From assembly GCA_019321725.1 (NCBI GenBank), contig CM033122.1, positions 62,001 through 126,000 of the forward strand: a stretch of DNA of 64,000 nucleotides, written 5' to 3'. The notes under the pieces are model-generated. The model was not told the DNA's origin. It ran no database searches and was given only the letters and a program-made list of their open reading frames with translations. Source of the DNA: Paulownia fortunei (taxonomy: Eukaryota; Streptophyta; Magnoliopsida; Lamiales; Paulowniaceae). A program made the position numbers and the translations under genes. Shown here piece by piece: positions 26,820-39,700 of the stretch; positions within the stretch are counted from its first letter, which is position 1, and each line of letters begins with the position of its first letter.

Positions 26820-27180
26820 ATTTTTCTTAAGGGGGCCCATCCCATCGTATCCGTGGACCACACAGAATACAGCTCCTCTGCATCCTTTTTCCATTGATTG
26901 AGGCGCCGGCAGGACCACAAACTCAACATCGTGCTGGTCCAGCCGCGAACCACGTGGCTCCTCCTCATTGGGTGGGACTCTACGCGTGCTCTGCTGGTCC
27001 CTTGCTTGTGGTCCGCACTTACACCCTCCTGCCACGTGGTGATAGAGCGTCGTTGTCCTCCGCGAGTGCCGGACTAAGGGCCGACCCAATTAATGAACCC
27101 CCAACGCCTGATTTCTCCACCCCCCTTCGGCCTGAAAACCTCCGCCTTTATGTAAAATTTGCCCCCCCCCCCCCCCCCCA
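26820..27180. promoter_or_regulatory. GC-rich island with two G-box decamers
   Basis: About 360 bases of clearly higher GC content within DNA that is otherwise strongly AT-rich. ACCACGTGGC at 26949-26958 and its exact complement GCCACGTGGT at 27031-27040 contain CACGTG, the G-box bound by bHLH and bZIP factors. GGACCACAA (26912-26920) is likewise matched by TTGTGGTCC (27006-27014). The island ends in an 18-C run (27162-27179). It could be a distal regulatory module, an unannotated transcript, or a transposon fragment; it lies 2.6 kb upstream of the KNOX ATG. Confidence 0.35.
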
Positions 27181-29411
27181 CTTATTATTTTTTTTCCGTA
27201 AAAAATCAAAAGTAGAAAAAAGAAAAATGGTAAGTAATGAAACAGTAATTCAAGTGTAAAAAAAAGTCATGCCTTGTGATATTCAATTGATTATTTCCTT
27301 TTAACCATCTCTACATATAAAATAGTATGTAAATTTTTAATTGATTGGAAAATTACTAATCCATTAGTCATTATTTGGACCACATTAAATAATATGGGAA
27401 GCCAACTAATTTTTATAACTAACTCATTATATTGATTCTTTGATAATTTTTATATTGCAAACATTCAAATTGTAAGATTTATTAATTTTATTGTGAAATG
27501 GAGGTAATGTATTGCAAAATGCAAGGTGATGAAACAATAAGCCCTTTTATGACCAAGGACCAACATTAGGAGGCATTTCAACTGTATAAACTAGTCTTGC
27601 CCACTTAATTATTGCTCCAATAATGTCTGTGTTGCTCACTATTATTTGATATTAAATATTTTCTGGAAAAAAAAAAAAAAATAAAAATTATACTTAATTA
27701 GTATTTATTTATGACTGAGTAGAAAAACGTAAGAGAGGCGGCAACGAAGCCAAAATGTCAGCGCGAATGCACAACTGAATTGCATTGAGTTGGTATTTTT
27801 GTGGAGACTGCAGAAGAGAAACATCACGTGGGCGTCACGGGACATCAAAACAGACCAAAATTGCCACCTTCAGCATTCACCGTACTCAATACAAACAAAA
27901 AACAAAAACACCAGTGTATATCAAATAATTCAAATGATGTTTTATTTTTTACTCTAAAATTATTAATATATTTTGAATGTATAAAATAATATTATCAATG
28001 TATATTTAATATATATTAATAATTTTAAAAACACCACTTAAATTAGAGAATTCCAACTGAATGTGAATATGTTGAGCAGAGGTGAACTGGCAAACTAAGT
28101 ATTCAAACCTCAAAACCAGATATCCCTGTTTCTTTCTTCACCCAGTCCTCCTCTTTCCCAATTCCCACTACTTTAATTACATCATAATTACTCAAGAGTC
28201 GAGATTTTTACATATATACTAATCCTGTATCCCAAATATCACTTTATATTTTCAATTCTTCCATTCTTTTTAGATTACTAGCTATCTGCATCAATCTTCA
28301 TTCACTTTATATTACTCAACAAATCTTCTATTCTTTAAACTTAAAAGGGATATATTTTACATATTAAGATTGCACATACTGTTTTTTTTTTTGTCTTGAT
28401 TAAAGCAATCAAATATCATACATTAATTAATCAACAATGAATTATCAATTTTCAATTAATAATTTACAAATTTTAATTATCAACCATTGTTACTATAAGG
28501 ATATATGGCCCTTCACTATTTTGGCACCAAAGAATAAATTTTAATAATTTTGTCATTTCAACTTTATTTATTATAATATTTTGTCATCCAACTATTATTT
28601 TTAAATAATTTTTTTATCAAAATATTATTTATCAGCTGCCCAACGTGTTTTGTCTCATATTTTCACTTAAAAATCAAGAAAAATATATTATAATATTTGT
28701 TTATTATTATCAATAATAATAATACGATAAATATGAAACTTTTGATGTAAATAATAACGATAGTTTTGTTAATGGTATTGCAGAAGATATTATTTAGAAC
28801 AAAAATATCAATATTTAACGTGTTTTCACTCTTGATAATAATAAAAAATAATTATAATATATTTTTTTTTATTTTTGTATGAAAAGATATGAAAAAAATG
28901 TGCGACGAAAAATATTTAAAATTTTAATTTGAAATTTATATTTTATGGAGGTAAAATGCTATAATAAATATGAATTGAGGGGTAAAACAATTAAAATTTA
29001 CTTTAAAGCAATAACGTGTTAAAAAATTAATTTTATAGAAATAAAATATTTATTTATTTTAAAATATATAATATATTAAAATAATTAAATTTAAAGAGAT
29101 AAAAGTGATGATTAACGATTCTAGAAAAATACATAAATACATAATCTTAAATATTTAGACCCATCTTTCCCACTTAAAATAGTACTTGAGCGTGGCATGG
29201 CAACCAATTTTTATTTATTTATTTATTTTTCCAATGGTGGCCAATGATGGAAAAATTCTTCCCCTTGAAAGCCACTCTCTCTCTTTAAACTGTTAACTCA
29301 TTAACCTTTTTTCTATTTTCTCCTTCTTTTCCCACACGCACACATATACACATACATATTCTCTAACAAATTATGGACTAATTTTTTTTCTTCCTTCCTT
29401 TCTTTCTTTCT

Positions 29412-29457
29412 AGAGAGAGATAGAGATAGAGATAGAGATAGAGATAGAGAGAGAGAG
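29412..29457 (+). repeat. (GAGATA)n microsatellite in the KNOX 5' leader region
   Basis: About five GAGATA units flanked by GA repeats and preceded by a CTTT-rich stretch, about 360 bases before the KNOX ATG. It is likely within the 5' UTR or core promoter, where GA repeats are common in plants. Confidence 0.85.
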
Positions 29458-29811
29458 GCGGTTGCTTCTGCTTCTGTTTTCTACTGTCTAATTTTCTCTA
29501 TCTTCATCATCAGCATCATCTGCCTGTCGTTGACGTTCATTTTCGCATACACCCACAAACACAGAGTTATACATGAATCTTAAAGATTTTCAACTCCAGG
29601 TGTATATGTATATATATATATATATAAATATAAATACATATATAATAGATACTACTAGCTAGTGTAATTCTGATGAGCCTGTAGTTTCCATCTGAATATT
29701 TCAGTTGAATTGCTTACGTATAATAAATATCATGATGAAGCATACTCCGCCACCATTGTAGAAGTTAGACATAAATTAGTATCTGCTATATTTATCATTA
29801 AATCAAAACCC

Positions 29812-32800
29812 ATGGCGTTTCCCAACCATTTATCACAAGAAATGGCTCTCCAGCATTTCACCGACCACCACATGCCCGACAATTCTTCGGTTCTTCGTAA
29901 TATCCTCCCCGAACAGCTCGCTCCGCAGTCCTCTCCCGATGGAAAAACCCCGGACCACCACCGTCCCCCCACCTGGCTCAACAGCGCTATTCTACGCCAG
30001 CCGAGCCAGTTCTCCTCCGCCGGTGACGCTAATTTCCTCAATCTGCACACCAACTCCGACTCCTCCTCACCCGCCGCTTCAAACAATCAGTGGCTTTCGC
30101 GGTCGATTTTGCAGAGGAATGTAAGCGACGTAAGGGAGGATGTCCAGGTGTCCAACGATTCGATGATCGCCGCCGCGATTTCTCATGATTCCGCCGATTT
30201 GAATAACCATAATACTAACAACGTTACTAGTAGAAATGACAACAATGAGTTGACTGAGAGCGGCGGCGGCGGTAATGGCGTTGAAGGAGTGGTGAATTGG
30301 CAAAATGCGAGGTACAAAGCCGACATTTTATCTCATCCGTTGTACGAGCAGCTTTTATCTGCACATGTGGCGTGCTTGCGTATTGCGACACCAGTGGATC
30401 AGCTGCCGAGGATCGATGCGCAGCTCGCGCAGTCGCAGCAAGTGGTTGAGAAATACTCCGCGCTTGGGCATGGAAATCTTGGTGATGATAAAGAGCTTGA
30501 TCAGTTTATGGTAAGAACTAACAAGTTTTTGTTTGCAGACTTCATATTTATTGAATTCTTTTGATAGAATTTTCAGCTGTTGCCTTTTGTTCTGCATTAT
30601 AGGAGTCAATATTCAAAATGTCTGCGTTTTGATGGAATTGCATTTGTTGAGTCAGATATATTGTCAATGGAATTGTTGTTTTGTTTATCAGTTTGGTCTT
30701 TTGTTATTTAATACACTTTTAAACTTTGAATTTGATTTCTCTGCAGCCAAAATCTTTTGTCTTGCTTCATGAATTTTCTTGAGAATCTTGGCCTGCCTGA
30801 GGTGCCTATTGTATATATCTAACGAATTGGAAAATTTTTCCTGGTTAACCCACAACAAAGTGGAAGGTCTAATTATGACTGATGGTGGGAGGTAAAATAT
30901 TGGTTCATTTTCTTTTAAGGACTGGTTGGTAAAAGGATGTGATAAATCCAATGTCCAGGCTCAGAAGATCATTTTGAATAGTCCGGTAGGGTAAAGTTAC
31001 TCTGAAATCAAAATTTGAGTTGATATTGACATCAAAATAGTATTTTTAGTTATGTGAATGATTTTCACGAGCACCTTGACTCCTATCTCTGGAATCAGTT
31101 CGTATACTTAACTACGGGAAGCTTCTCGGGTGAAAGCAATAAATTCCTGCTCTATTCATGGAGATTCCAAAGTAATTGGCAAATGTTCAGAATAGCGATT
31201 TTCTAGTGTCCATTGCTCAAGTTGGCTTCTTGGTTTCATCTACTTCACTTTCTTGCTAGAAAAAAATTGCTATGTAGCTTCATGATACCGTAGCATTTCT
31301 CCAAGTTCCAGGGCATTGAGTGTCTTGCCTACAGAATTTTAAAGTGATATCCTCTTAATGGGTGCTAAGACATTATGTATAAGCTCTCAGAACATCATGG
31401 AGTACAGACAGAGTAACTACTTCCATACTCTAATTTCTAAAGCTATCAGCCTGCACATGAGATTCGGTTGATTTTTTCACGAGAATTGAAGTTGCTTGGT
31501 TAGTGATATCATGATGTTTATTCTATAGATGTTTCTGTTATGACCTTCGTTGGGTCCATTACCCTTTCTTAGACAGGTTAATCTAGAAAAGGTGGATTCT
31601 AGAGTTAACGAATGCTTAATTACAGGTCTCGAATTAGCTTTCTCATACATGTTTTTCTTTTCTAAAATGGGTTAGTATGCTGCTATTCGCTATAGAGTAG
31701 CAGATGCCCTCAAAACATAGTCAAGCAGAAATCCAAAAGGGATGATTACATTTGCAAAATCAGTTCTTTACCAAGTAGATCCCATCCTGATTTGCATTTG
31801 CCTTTTGGTTATTAGTTATTTTTCATGTTAAAATTTCCACCTACCGTGCATAGTTGCTCAATATGCTTATTGCTGACTCGGTGGATAGTGCTTTTTTCAC
31901 ATTTGAAAACATCTTTTACTTTTGCATAATCTTTCTCCTTGTCTTCTTAATATGTAGACGCATTATGTGCTGTTGCTATGTTCATTTAAAGACCAACTGC
32001 AGCAGCATGTGCGTGTTCATGCAATGGAAGCAGTTATGGCGTGCTGGGAGATCGAGCAATCCTTACAAAGCTTAACAGGTAATGTTTCATTATTTCCTTT
32101 CTCTTTTAATGACTTCCATAAAATGTTTAATGTGTACCCATTAGGGACTTAGTAGTACGGTAGTACATTTTAAAATGCTATTGAGAGAGATTAAAGCTTG
32201 GCTCGATATCCACAGGTTTGGTGTCGTCATAGGGCAGCTATTATTTGTTAACTTTACCTGATAGTCGTCCTATCCAAGTTTCAGTAGGATAGCAATCATT
32301 AAATAACTCGTATAGGAATCTATTACATGCCAAATCCATGCAGCATTTTCATGTGTTCCAACTAAAGTTTGAATTGAACATGCTAAAATATAAAGCTAAA
32401 TTTTGCTTTCACATACATACTTCTTGAGCAGGAGTTTCACCTGGAGAAGGGACAGGCGCCACAATGTCCGATGATGATGATGACCAGGTAGATAGTGATG
32501 CGAACTTGTTTGATGGAAGCTTAGATGGTGCTGATGGTATGGGATTTGGTCCTTTGATCCCAACAGAGAGTGAAAGATCATTGATGGAGCGTGTAAGGCA
32601 GGAGCTAAAGCATGAACTGAAAAATGTATGTAGTGCTCTTGACTTTTATTTGAACACCGTTTTGTTTAACAAGTAGGAGTTTTCTGAACCAATTTTTTCT
32701 TGTATATTCTTTTGCTTCTCCTGCAACAGGGTTACAAGGAGAAAATTGTGGACATTAGGGAGGAAATTTTACGCAAGAGACGGGCAGGAAAACTCCCAGG

Positions 32801-33408
32801 TGATACCACCTCAGTGTTAAAAGCCTGGTGGCAGTCGCATTCAAAGTGGCCATATCCTACCGTAAGTTTCAGAAACACAACCATATCATAGTATTATCTT
32901 CGCCTAGCTAATAGAGAAAGTGAATCCTGTAAACGCTGTTGGTACAGTCAATTGAAGTAAAAGAAATTGAACGCGAATTTACTTAAAATTTGTCACCTTT
33001 GGTATTATTATAACACTGCCAAAGTCGTTAAACTTGTATGTTAGTAGTTGTTGTGTCAGAAGAGGTGCATATTCAGAGGCTAACTTAACTATTTGTTCCT
33101 TCAAAACAGTGTGTTTAGATGTTTTAATTTCTATGTCTGATCTTCACTTTCCAGGAGGAGGATAAGGCAAGATTGGTGCAAGAAACAGGCTTGCAACTGA
33201 AGCAGATAAATAACTGGTTCATTAATCAAAGAAAGAGGAACTGGCACAGCAATCCTTCTTCTTCTACAGCCTTGAAAAGCAAACGCAAAAGGTATTCTAA
33301 TATGGGCATTTATATTTTTAGTAATTGCAGAGTCTTAAAAGGATTTCCACCAATTTAATTTGAGTAAGAAGTAATGCAGGTGAAAATAGCAACAATCGTC
33401 AGGTGTAA
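29812..33408 (+). CDS. KNAT3: Class II KNOX homeodomain transcription factor, KNAT3-like
   Basis: TALE homeodomain regulator closest to Arabidopsis KNAT3/4 (nuclear; binds DNA and partners with BELL proteins). Exons 29812-30510, 31958-32078, 32432-32625, 32730-32861, 33155-33291 and 33372-33408 join in phase to 1320 nt (439 aa; KNAT3 has 431). Domain order: start [20 protein letters not shown] and NQWLSRS blocks; KNOX1 near 165-208 ([20 protein letters not shown]); KNOX2 near 226-274 ([20 protein letters not shown]); acidic linker [20 protein letters not shown] near 334-355; homeodomain near 354-417 with the three-residue PYP insertion (KWPYPTEEDK) and [10 protein letters not shown]. The last exon gives the family-like tail [12 protein letters not shown]. 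An in-frame extension upstream lacks an ATG, so 29812 is chosen. Intron 1 is 1.45 kb. A competing acceptor 8 bases downstream would truncate the tail. The exact ortholog (KNAT3, 4 or 5) is uncertain. Confidence 0.95.
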
Positions 33409-35339
33409 AAGGAAGTCTACTATTAAATAGCCATTGTTCATTCTTCCACTTCAGATAGTGGATACTGTTTTGGTTTGTCAGAGAGTAGCATTAAACGCAA
33501 TGAAGGAGAGGTCGATAATCTGGATTGTATAGTGATGAATAACATTGATGTGAAAGGTGAGGACCAAGGATTTGCTCACAAGGAGTATGTGTGCCAAGAA
33601 GAGGCAAGAGATGGCTGCATTAGAAGTTTGTTCCTTGGGAAATTAAAGCTTTATATATACAGTGCAACTAGTGGGTTGAATATGCCTCTGCAGACTCATC
33701 CCTTTTATTTTATTTTTTTATCGTTTCCACATTTGTGAATAAACGAGGAATAGTACTTGGTATACATCTCAATAACATATGGTATGGTGTTAGAAAATTG
33801 TTGTAACAATGTAACTATAAGGTATTGTGAACTTGTTTCAGATATATGTGTTATGAAGTAGCAATGATTAAATAGACTATGGCACCTATATTTCTTATGC
33901 TTAGTTAAGCTACTACATGGTAAATGCATGTCCTGTATACAAACACTTGAGTTGGCCATTTATTATCTCATTGCACTTTTTAGACACCAAACATACAAAC
34001 ATACAATGATTTGGGCTGTGGATGGGCTAAATCGCATACTTGCTGCTCTGATGTGGTAGGTTAATGAGTGAGTGATTGTGGGATCCTTGGACTATATCTT
34101 TGGTGAAACAGTGAAACTAATAGTATCAATTCTTGATTCTTTTTTTTTTTCTTATTGTTTTTCATTTCAAGTTGAAAATCATTTCTCTCTGACTAAAAGT
34201 TTTTATTCGGAAATTGAACCATTTCTTCACCAAATGCCCTTTAAACATCGATTCAGTGGCACCGCCAAATATTTTAAGCCAATTTACTGTGCAAGCGTGT
34301 TGGATATTTGATCTGATGAAGTTGAGAGGCTTTCGATGGATATGGCCCACCCGAATTTATTTAGGGTCTAAACTCCATTTCATTTATTCGCCTAACAAAT
34401 TATATTTTTATTTTTATTATTTTAAAATTTGAGCATGAATTTTCCTGGTCCTGTCAATTATGTAGGACATAGAAGTCGCGTCAACGCAAAGAATCTCGTT
34501 GACTTTGTCATCACCACTGCATCTCATCACCCACAATTGAGGGCAAGGAGGGAAAGTAAAGAATTCAGAGTCGAATCCATAATATTGCAGGATTATGATT
34601 GACGAAAAGGAGGGGAAAAGGATTCAGATTCCAACCTGACCTACTATGCAAGATATGTGGTTAGACAATAAGGATTGTTGTGGTTGACTATTGAGTGCTC
34701 ATACCATAATAATTCATTTTTGTAGATTAATCACAAGCTGCCCACCTTCAGCTACATTTATGTAACCCATGAAATTTACGCTAGATAAATTATAATCAAT
34801 ACATATTGGATTTAATCACTAGAGTCACATGTGAATTGATGCTAATAATTGTTTCTTGGTTTTAAGTTCTGCTTTGTTAAATTTATTAATTATTGTAATT
34901 AATTGATTATTAATTTTTATAGTGAATTTTACAATAACAAAAATAATATATTATGAGTAATACTTTCTTCAATTGTCCAATATTGTGCCTAAGTCTAGCA
35001 TGTGCAATAAAGCAGTCGGCTGTAAACTTGTGTTTGGCATTTTTCTTCAACAATATAAACAAATATCAAATCAATGCTAGCACTTAAAGATTAACGTTCT
35101 AATATAACAAACAATAAAAACTAAGGAACAAAACATAAAAATCATAAATACTTTCACAAATATCAGTACAACCACAAATACGATGAACCCAAGTATCCTT
35201 TTTCTGTCAAATTAAAAATTTAAAGAACACAGAAAAATAAAATAAAAAACAAAAAGATGAGAAGTTATGAATGAATGTAATCAATTTGTTGATGTAGTGA
35301 TTAATTTAATTAGAGACTTCCCATCCAAACCATAATTAA
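33409..35339. other. KNOX 3' flank and intergenic DNA
   Basis: 3' UTR of the KNOX gene (end undefined), then AT-rich DNA down to the stop of the minus-strand gene at 35340. W-box-like TTGAC words occur near 34499. The small open frames show no recognisable protein. Confidence 0.55.
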
Positions 35340-36058
35340 TCAACATAACTGAACTAAAATCCCCCGATTTGAAGAAATTCCCGTAGGAGACGTTACTTCC
35401 CCAGCCTCAAGGCTCCTCCTTACCTCCGCCGCCCTCGGAGACGTCAATTCAGTCTTGTTTCTCCTCTGCCCGGCCACCTTAACCTCACCCGGTGGCTCCA
35501 GGTTCACGCTGCTTCTCTTCATACTGACCGACAGCGCCTCGAATCCTCTCCTCAAATCATCATTCCCCGCCGCCTCCCGTGAAGCTGTGTAGTACGCCGC
35601 CGGCGGTGATCTGGACAACGGTGTTCTTGGCAATGGATGATCAAAGGACGTCGTGGTTTTCGTTTTCCTCCTGGGTGGCGACACCGGTAACCTGGCTGGG
35701 AAATATTTAATGGGGCGGAACTCGTCGGAGGAGGACGGAGCATCGTCATCGAAGTTGAGAGCGTAGCTGAGGGGATCATAGCTGAATTCAGCGGAGGAGT
35801 GTCGGCGGTGGCGCGCCATGCGTGAGATGAAGTTGCGGCATTTGCCCTTGATCTCGGGCAAATCGTTGGTCTTGGATTTAAACCATGCAGAGGGTGACCT
35901 GCGTGGAGTAGTGGGATGAGGGATGGGAGAGGAAGAAGAAGCGGCGTCGAAGGAGGCGCGACGTCGGTGCTGGTGGTGCCACTGAAGCAACAGGAAATGC
36001 CGACGGAGGATTTCTTGCGCCTGGTCCTCAAACTGGTCATCTCGTGCTCCTCCTCCAT
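35340..36058 (-). CDS. Unnamed plant protein, apparently frameshifted
   Basis: I do not recognise a named family. The ATG at 36058 opens MEEEHEMTSLRTRRKKSSVG and ISCCFSGT, a basic start with a Cys pair. The plausible remainder lies one frame away: SPSAWFKSKTNDLPEIKGKC, RNFISRMARHRRHS, FSYDPLSYALNFDDD, then EFRPIKYFPARLP, Ser/Pro-rich blocks and stop TGA at 35340-35342. Switching needs a one-base deletion (or two-base insertion) somewhere near 35900-35985. The first frame stays open to 35552 but turns into Pro/Arg-rich text of coding-shadow type. No donor of the right phase lets an intron repair it. It is a soluble-looking protein of about 235 aa with no membrane span. Divergent to the neurochondrin gene. 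Confidence 0.7.
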
Positions 36059-36773
36059 ATTTGATTTGTTCGGATTAATTAAGAATACAGGCAACAGAAA
36101 AAAAGGGGATCGCGAATTATTGTAATTTACAATATGTATAAAATGAAGATAGTGAGAGAAAGGGAATGAAGGGAGAAAAAGTAAATGGGTGGTAGAAATG
36201 AAAGTAGAGGAGATGGGGCGAAGGTGGAGGGAGATGATGAATGCTTAATTGTGCATGCATGCAAGGGGAGTGGGTGGGTTATATATAGTAAAAATATGTT
36301 GATGGTGGATGTTCACATACAACTAATTAAACTAATGTCTGCTCAAGTTGCGGAGAAACAGTGTGGAATTTGTGGTCTATGGAATGCCCATTAAAAGTTT
36401 CTGGTGAACAACCTCCGCAGCAGGCAGCAGGCAGCAGGCAGCTGGGCTTCTCTTCTTCTTGGAAGTTGGTAGGCAAATTCCATTTGCCAATTACCATTAC
36501 TAGTAATTAATTTTTAAAGGAAGCTGAATGGGCCTCCAAATTCTACTGCCATTGGGCCTTTTGTCATTTCACTATAATTTGGGCCACCCGTCCCATTTCC
36601 CATATTTTTACACCCCCGTCTCTCTCCCTCGTTGTCTTATTTCTGGAATCACCCAGAATCAATAGTCTCTCTTTTCCCTCTCTGCAACACCCACTCTGCA
36701 CTCTCTCTGATAAGTAATAGCAGCAGTATTATTGTTCATTCTTTCTCATTGAGGATTCTTTGTTAACACTCGA
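36059..36773. promoter_or_regulatory. Divergent promoter region with three TGGGCC motifs
   Basis: 715 bases between the starts of the minus-strand gene and the neurochondrin gene. TGGGCC occurs at 36529-36534, 36553-36558 and 36580-36585, a tight cluster 190-245 bases before the neurochondrin ATG. This is the site II motif bound by TCP factors in housekeeping genes. A short GCAGGCA repeat lies near 36420-36441. Toward the other gene there is TATATATAG near 36281-36289. 36600-36773 is CT-rich and likely leader of the neurochondrin gene. Confidence 0.5.
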
Positions 36774-39700
36774 ATGGAGCAAGATTCGACTTCTGAAGCT
36801 GAACCAAAATCTCTACATGCATCCGCTTCAGCCTCTTCTTCTTCTTCTCCTTCTTCTCCTTCCCCTTCTTTGGAAGATTTGATGAAGCTATTGAGAGGGA
36901 AAACCGACTCTCAACGCCTAGCTGCCCTTCTTTTAGTCACCAAATTCTGTGACAAAAACGATCAACATACCATTCTCAATGTCTACCACGCCCTCGGCTC
37001 CACTTTCCTCCACCGCCTCTTACTCACTGGTATATGATTTTACATGTCCTGCTTCTCCTTTATTATTTTTTTTCAATAAGAATTTTTAAGTTTTTTAGTT
37101 GGGAAATTTGTATTTATTTTGTGACAGGAATGGGGAAAGGGGGTGGTGGAGGTGATAATGCCAACCGCGAGGCTTACTTGCGGTTGTCCGTGACGGTGCT
37201 TGCAACATTTGCTAGGGTTTCCCAGGTTGCTGCTACTGATGAAATGGTGTCGAAAGTTCCCCTTATTTTGGAGGTTATGTCGAAGGAGTATGTAATTCTA
37301 ATATTTTCTCTTTTTTATCTGCTTCTGTTGTTGGATGTCATTGATGATTTCTGGTCAACTTGGTTTCTGACAAACTCCTAGCTGGAAGTTTGAAATTTAT
37401 TTATTTATTTATTTTTTGGTCAGTCACATGTTTACTGAAAAAAGTCAGAACTTTTATTGTTTTGATTTTCTTAATGCTCATATTCTGTTGTTTGGAAATG
37501 ATATTGTGGATGCGAACTCGTTCAATCACTGCATTGCAATTTGGGAAAAACTTTTAGATGTTTAGAGTGATGTCATCTTGAAAAGATCATACCATATCAA
37601 TGTTTCGCCACTACATGAACATTGTGATACTGTGTATCACAAAGCTTAAGGCACTAACTATAGTCATATGAACATGTAAGTTTTAAATCTAGAAAATATA
37701 AAATTACTAGGTATCTGGATAATGTAACATCAGCGTCTTGAAGTTCACAGAGTTTCCCTGCCAAATGAATATGTATTTCACTTTTTTGAGAGAATCTGAT
37801 TCTTGGCAAGACATAACCAAAAGTATAGTTTTCTAGTTTTTAGCTTGTCAATTTCACTTTAAATACACGTTGTGGGGGTGTGCACAGTGAACTATTCTTA
37901 CTGGTAGGAGGAACTTATTTTGCATGATCCACTTGTGAATTGTTATATATATATTTGTTTGGAATCGCAGATCTGGCTCATCTCTCAGTGAGGAGTGCTA
38001 TGAATTTCTATTTTTGGTGACCACTGCTCATGAGGATGGAGTGATGACTTTCTATGAATCAGGAGGCATGAATGTTTTGGCGTCTCAAATGCCTACTTTA
38101 CCAGATGGTAATTAGTTTAAATCTTTTCTGAAACCAATCTATTTGCTACGCTGCGAAAAGGTTATTGGGTGGATTCTGTTCATAGATTTTAGATGTTTCA
38201 CTCTATATGTTATCATTTCATAATAAGTTAGTTTTGTGATATTGGCAATGGTAAAATTACTTCAACGAAGCCTGATGGTGCTGGGCCATCTCTCAGTCAC
38301 AAGAGTTGGCTACAGTTATATCCTTGATGAACATGTAGAAGCTGTAGTCTATGATTGCTCTGCCAAATGTTTGGTTGGTTATGACCTGATGATAAATTTG
38401 GTGTAGGTTCCCATGTCATGGAGCTTGCCATGAAACTTGTTCAGTTGATTATAAGCAAGCTGCCTGCTGAAAATGTTTATGTTGATCATCCATTGGAGCT
38501 ATCAAAGATGGTGATTCCATTTTTTCCTGGCCTTTGTTTCTTTTGTTTTTCAGATTGTACTGAACTTTGAATTATCCTTTATGATCTATTTTATCTCAAT
38601 GGAGCTCTTGTCTCCTGGTTGTTCCAGGTGGCTGCAATAGCAAAGCAATTTGCTCTGCTACACAATGCTTTGAAATTTGAGGCGCTTCACCTACTCTCTA
38701 CTATATTATCTTCAAATTATTCGGTATGGAAGTTCTATTTACCTTCTGGAAAAGTTTATCTTCAATGTAGTTGTAAGGTGCACAAATTCATTCCAATTGA
38801 ATAGCAATTTTCCCTAATTGGGACTTTGTCCCTCATTGGAGGAGGGAGAAAGTGCACGTTGTCCCTGCCATGTGGACGCATTTTCGATGTTGTAAGTAGA
38901 GGGTTTCAACCTCTTACTATGGCCACTAGTTTTCTTCATAACTTTTGTTAATTGTACGTTTTCTTGAGTCAATGTACACAAACCATCATACAATTGGTAG
39001 ACAAAAAGAATGTAACCAACTTCCTTACTTTTACATCTCAAATCATGCCAAAACTTACTAGCTTTCCTCATTTGTCAAGTTATTTTGAAATTTATTGGCT
39101 TATGTTTGTCAGGAGTTACTCACTGGGTAAATATCTAATAGTATGCTGCATAGTTGCAGGTTTGCCATAAATGGACTTCAAATTGCGACGTCTAAGTCCT
39201 GTGCTATTTTTACCCTAAATGAATGAGGCTCATGCATGAATTTTACGTATATATTGGGATCTGATATCTTTTTAACACTTTTCACCTAACATCTAACTTC
39301 TTGCAAAATATTATGTAGTTTGTATAACATTGTAGCCTGTACAGAGTTAGTATTACTCATCCTGTTATTTGAAACAAATGAATCTCAATCTAAAATTGAG
39401 ATATAATGCCTGGTCATCTCGACTATGGCTCACAAACTCTCTGTGTGTGTAACTATCAGTTTCAACTGCCAATGTGCTTGGTGGTTCTCCCCAAATCCAT
39501 CATATATTGCCAGCATATTCTCTGGAGCCTAATTAACTGCTAACATATTAAGTGCAGCTTATAATTCTTCATCTTCCAATGCATTTATTTGAATTTTATC
39601 GTGGCTTCTCTACCTGATCTTTAGGGAGCTCTACATGCAGTGCTTCAGTCTATGATGTGTGGAGATTGGTCAATTAGCATCCGTGTTGGTATCATGGACG

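Larger units (their letters stand above)
17538..29811. other. 12 kb gene-poor intergenic region
   Basis: VPS55 3' flank, then very AT-rich DNA up to the KNOX promoter and leader. I found no conserved protein-coding exon, tRNA or rRNA. It holds many simple repeats, one Harbinger-type MITE (23499-24283), G-box motifs at 21232-21237, 26951-26956, 27033-27038 and 27825-27830, and a GC-rich island at about 26820-27180. The last kilobase is CT- and GA-rich, fitting the KNOX 5' leader. Open frames of 60-120 codons here are low-complexity or have no recognisable product. Confidence 0.6.
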
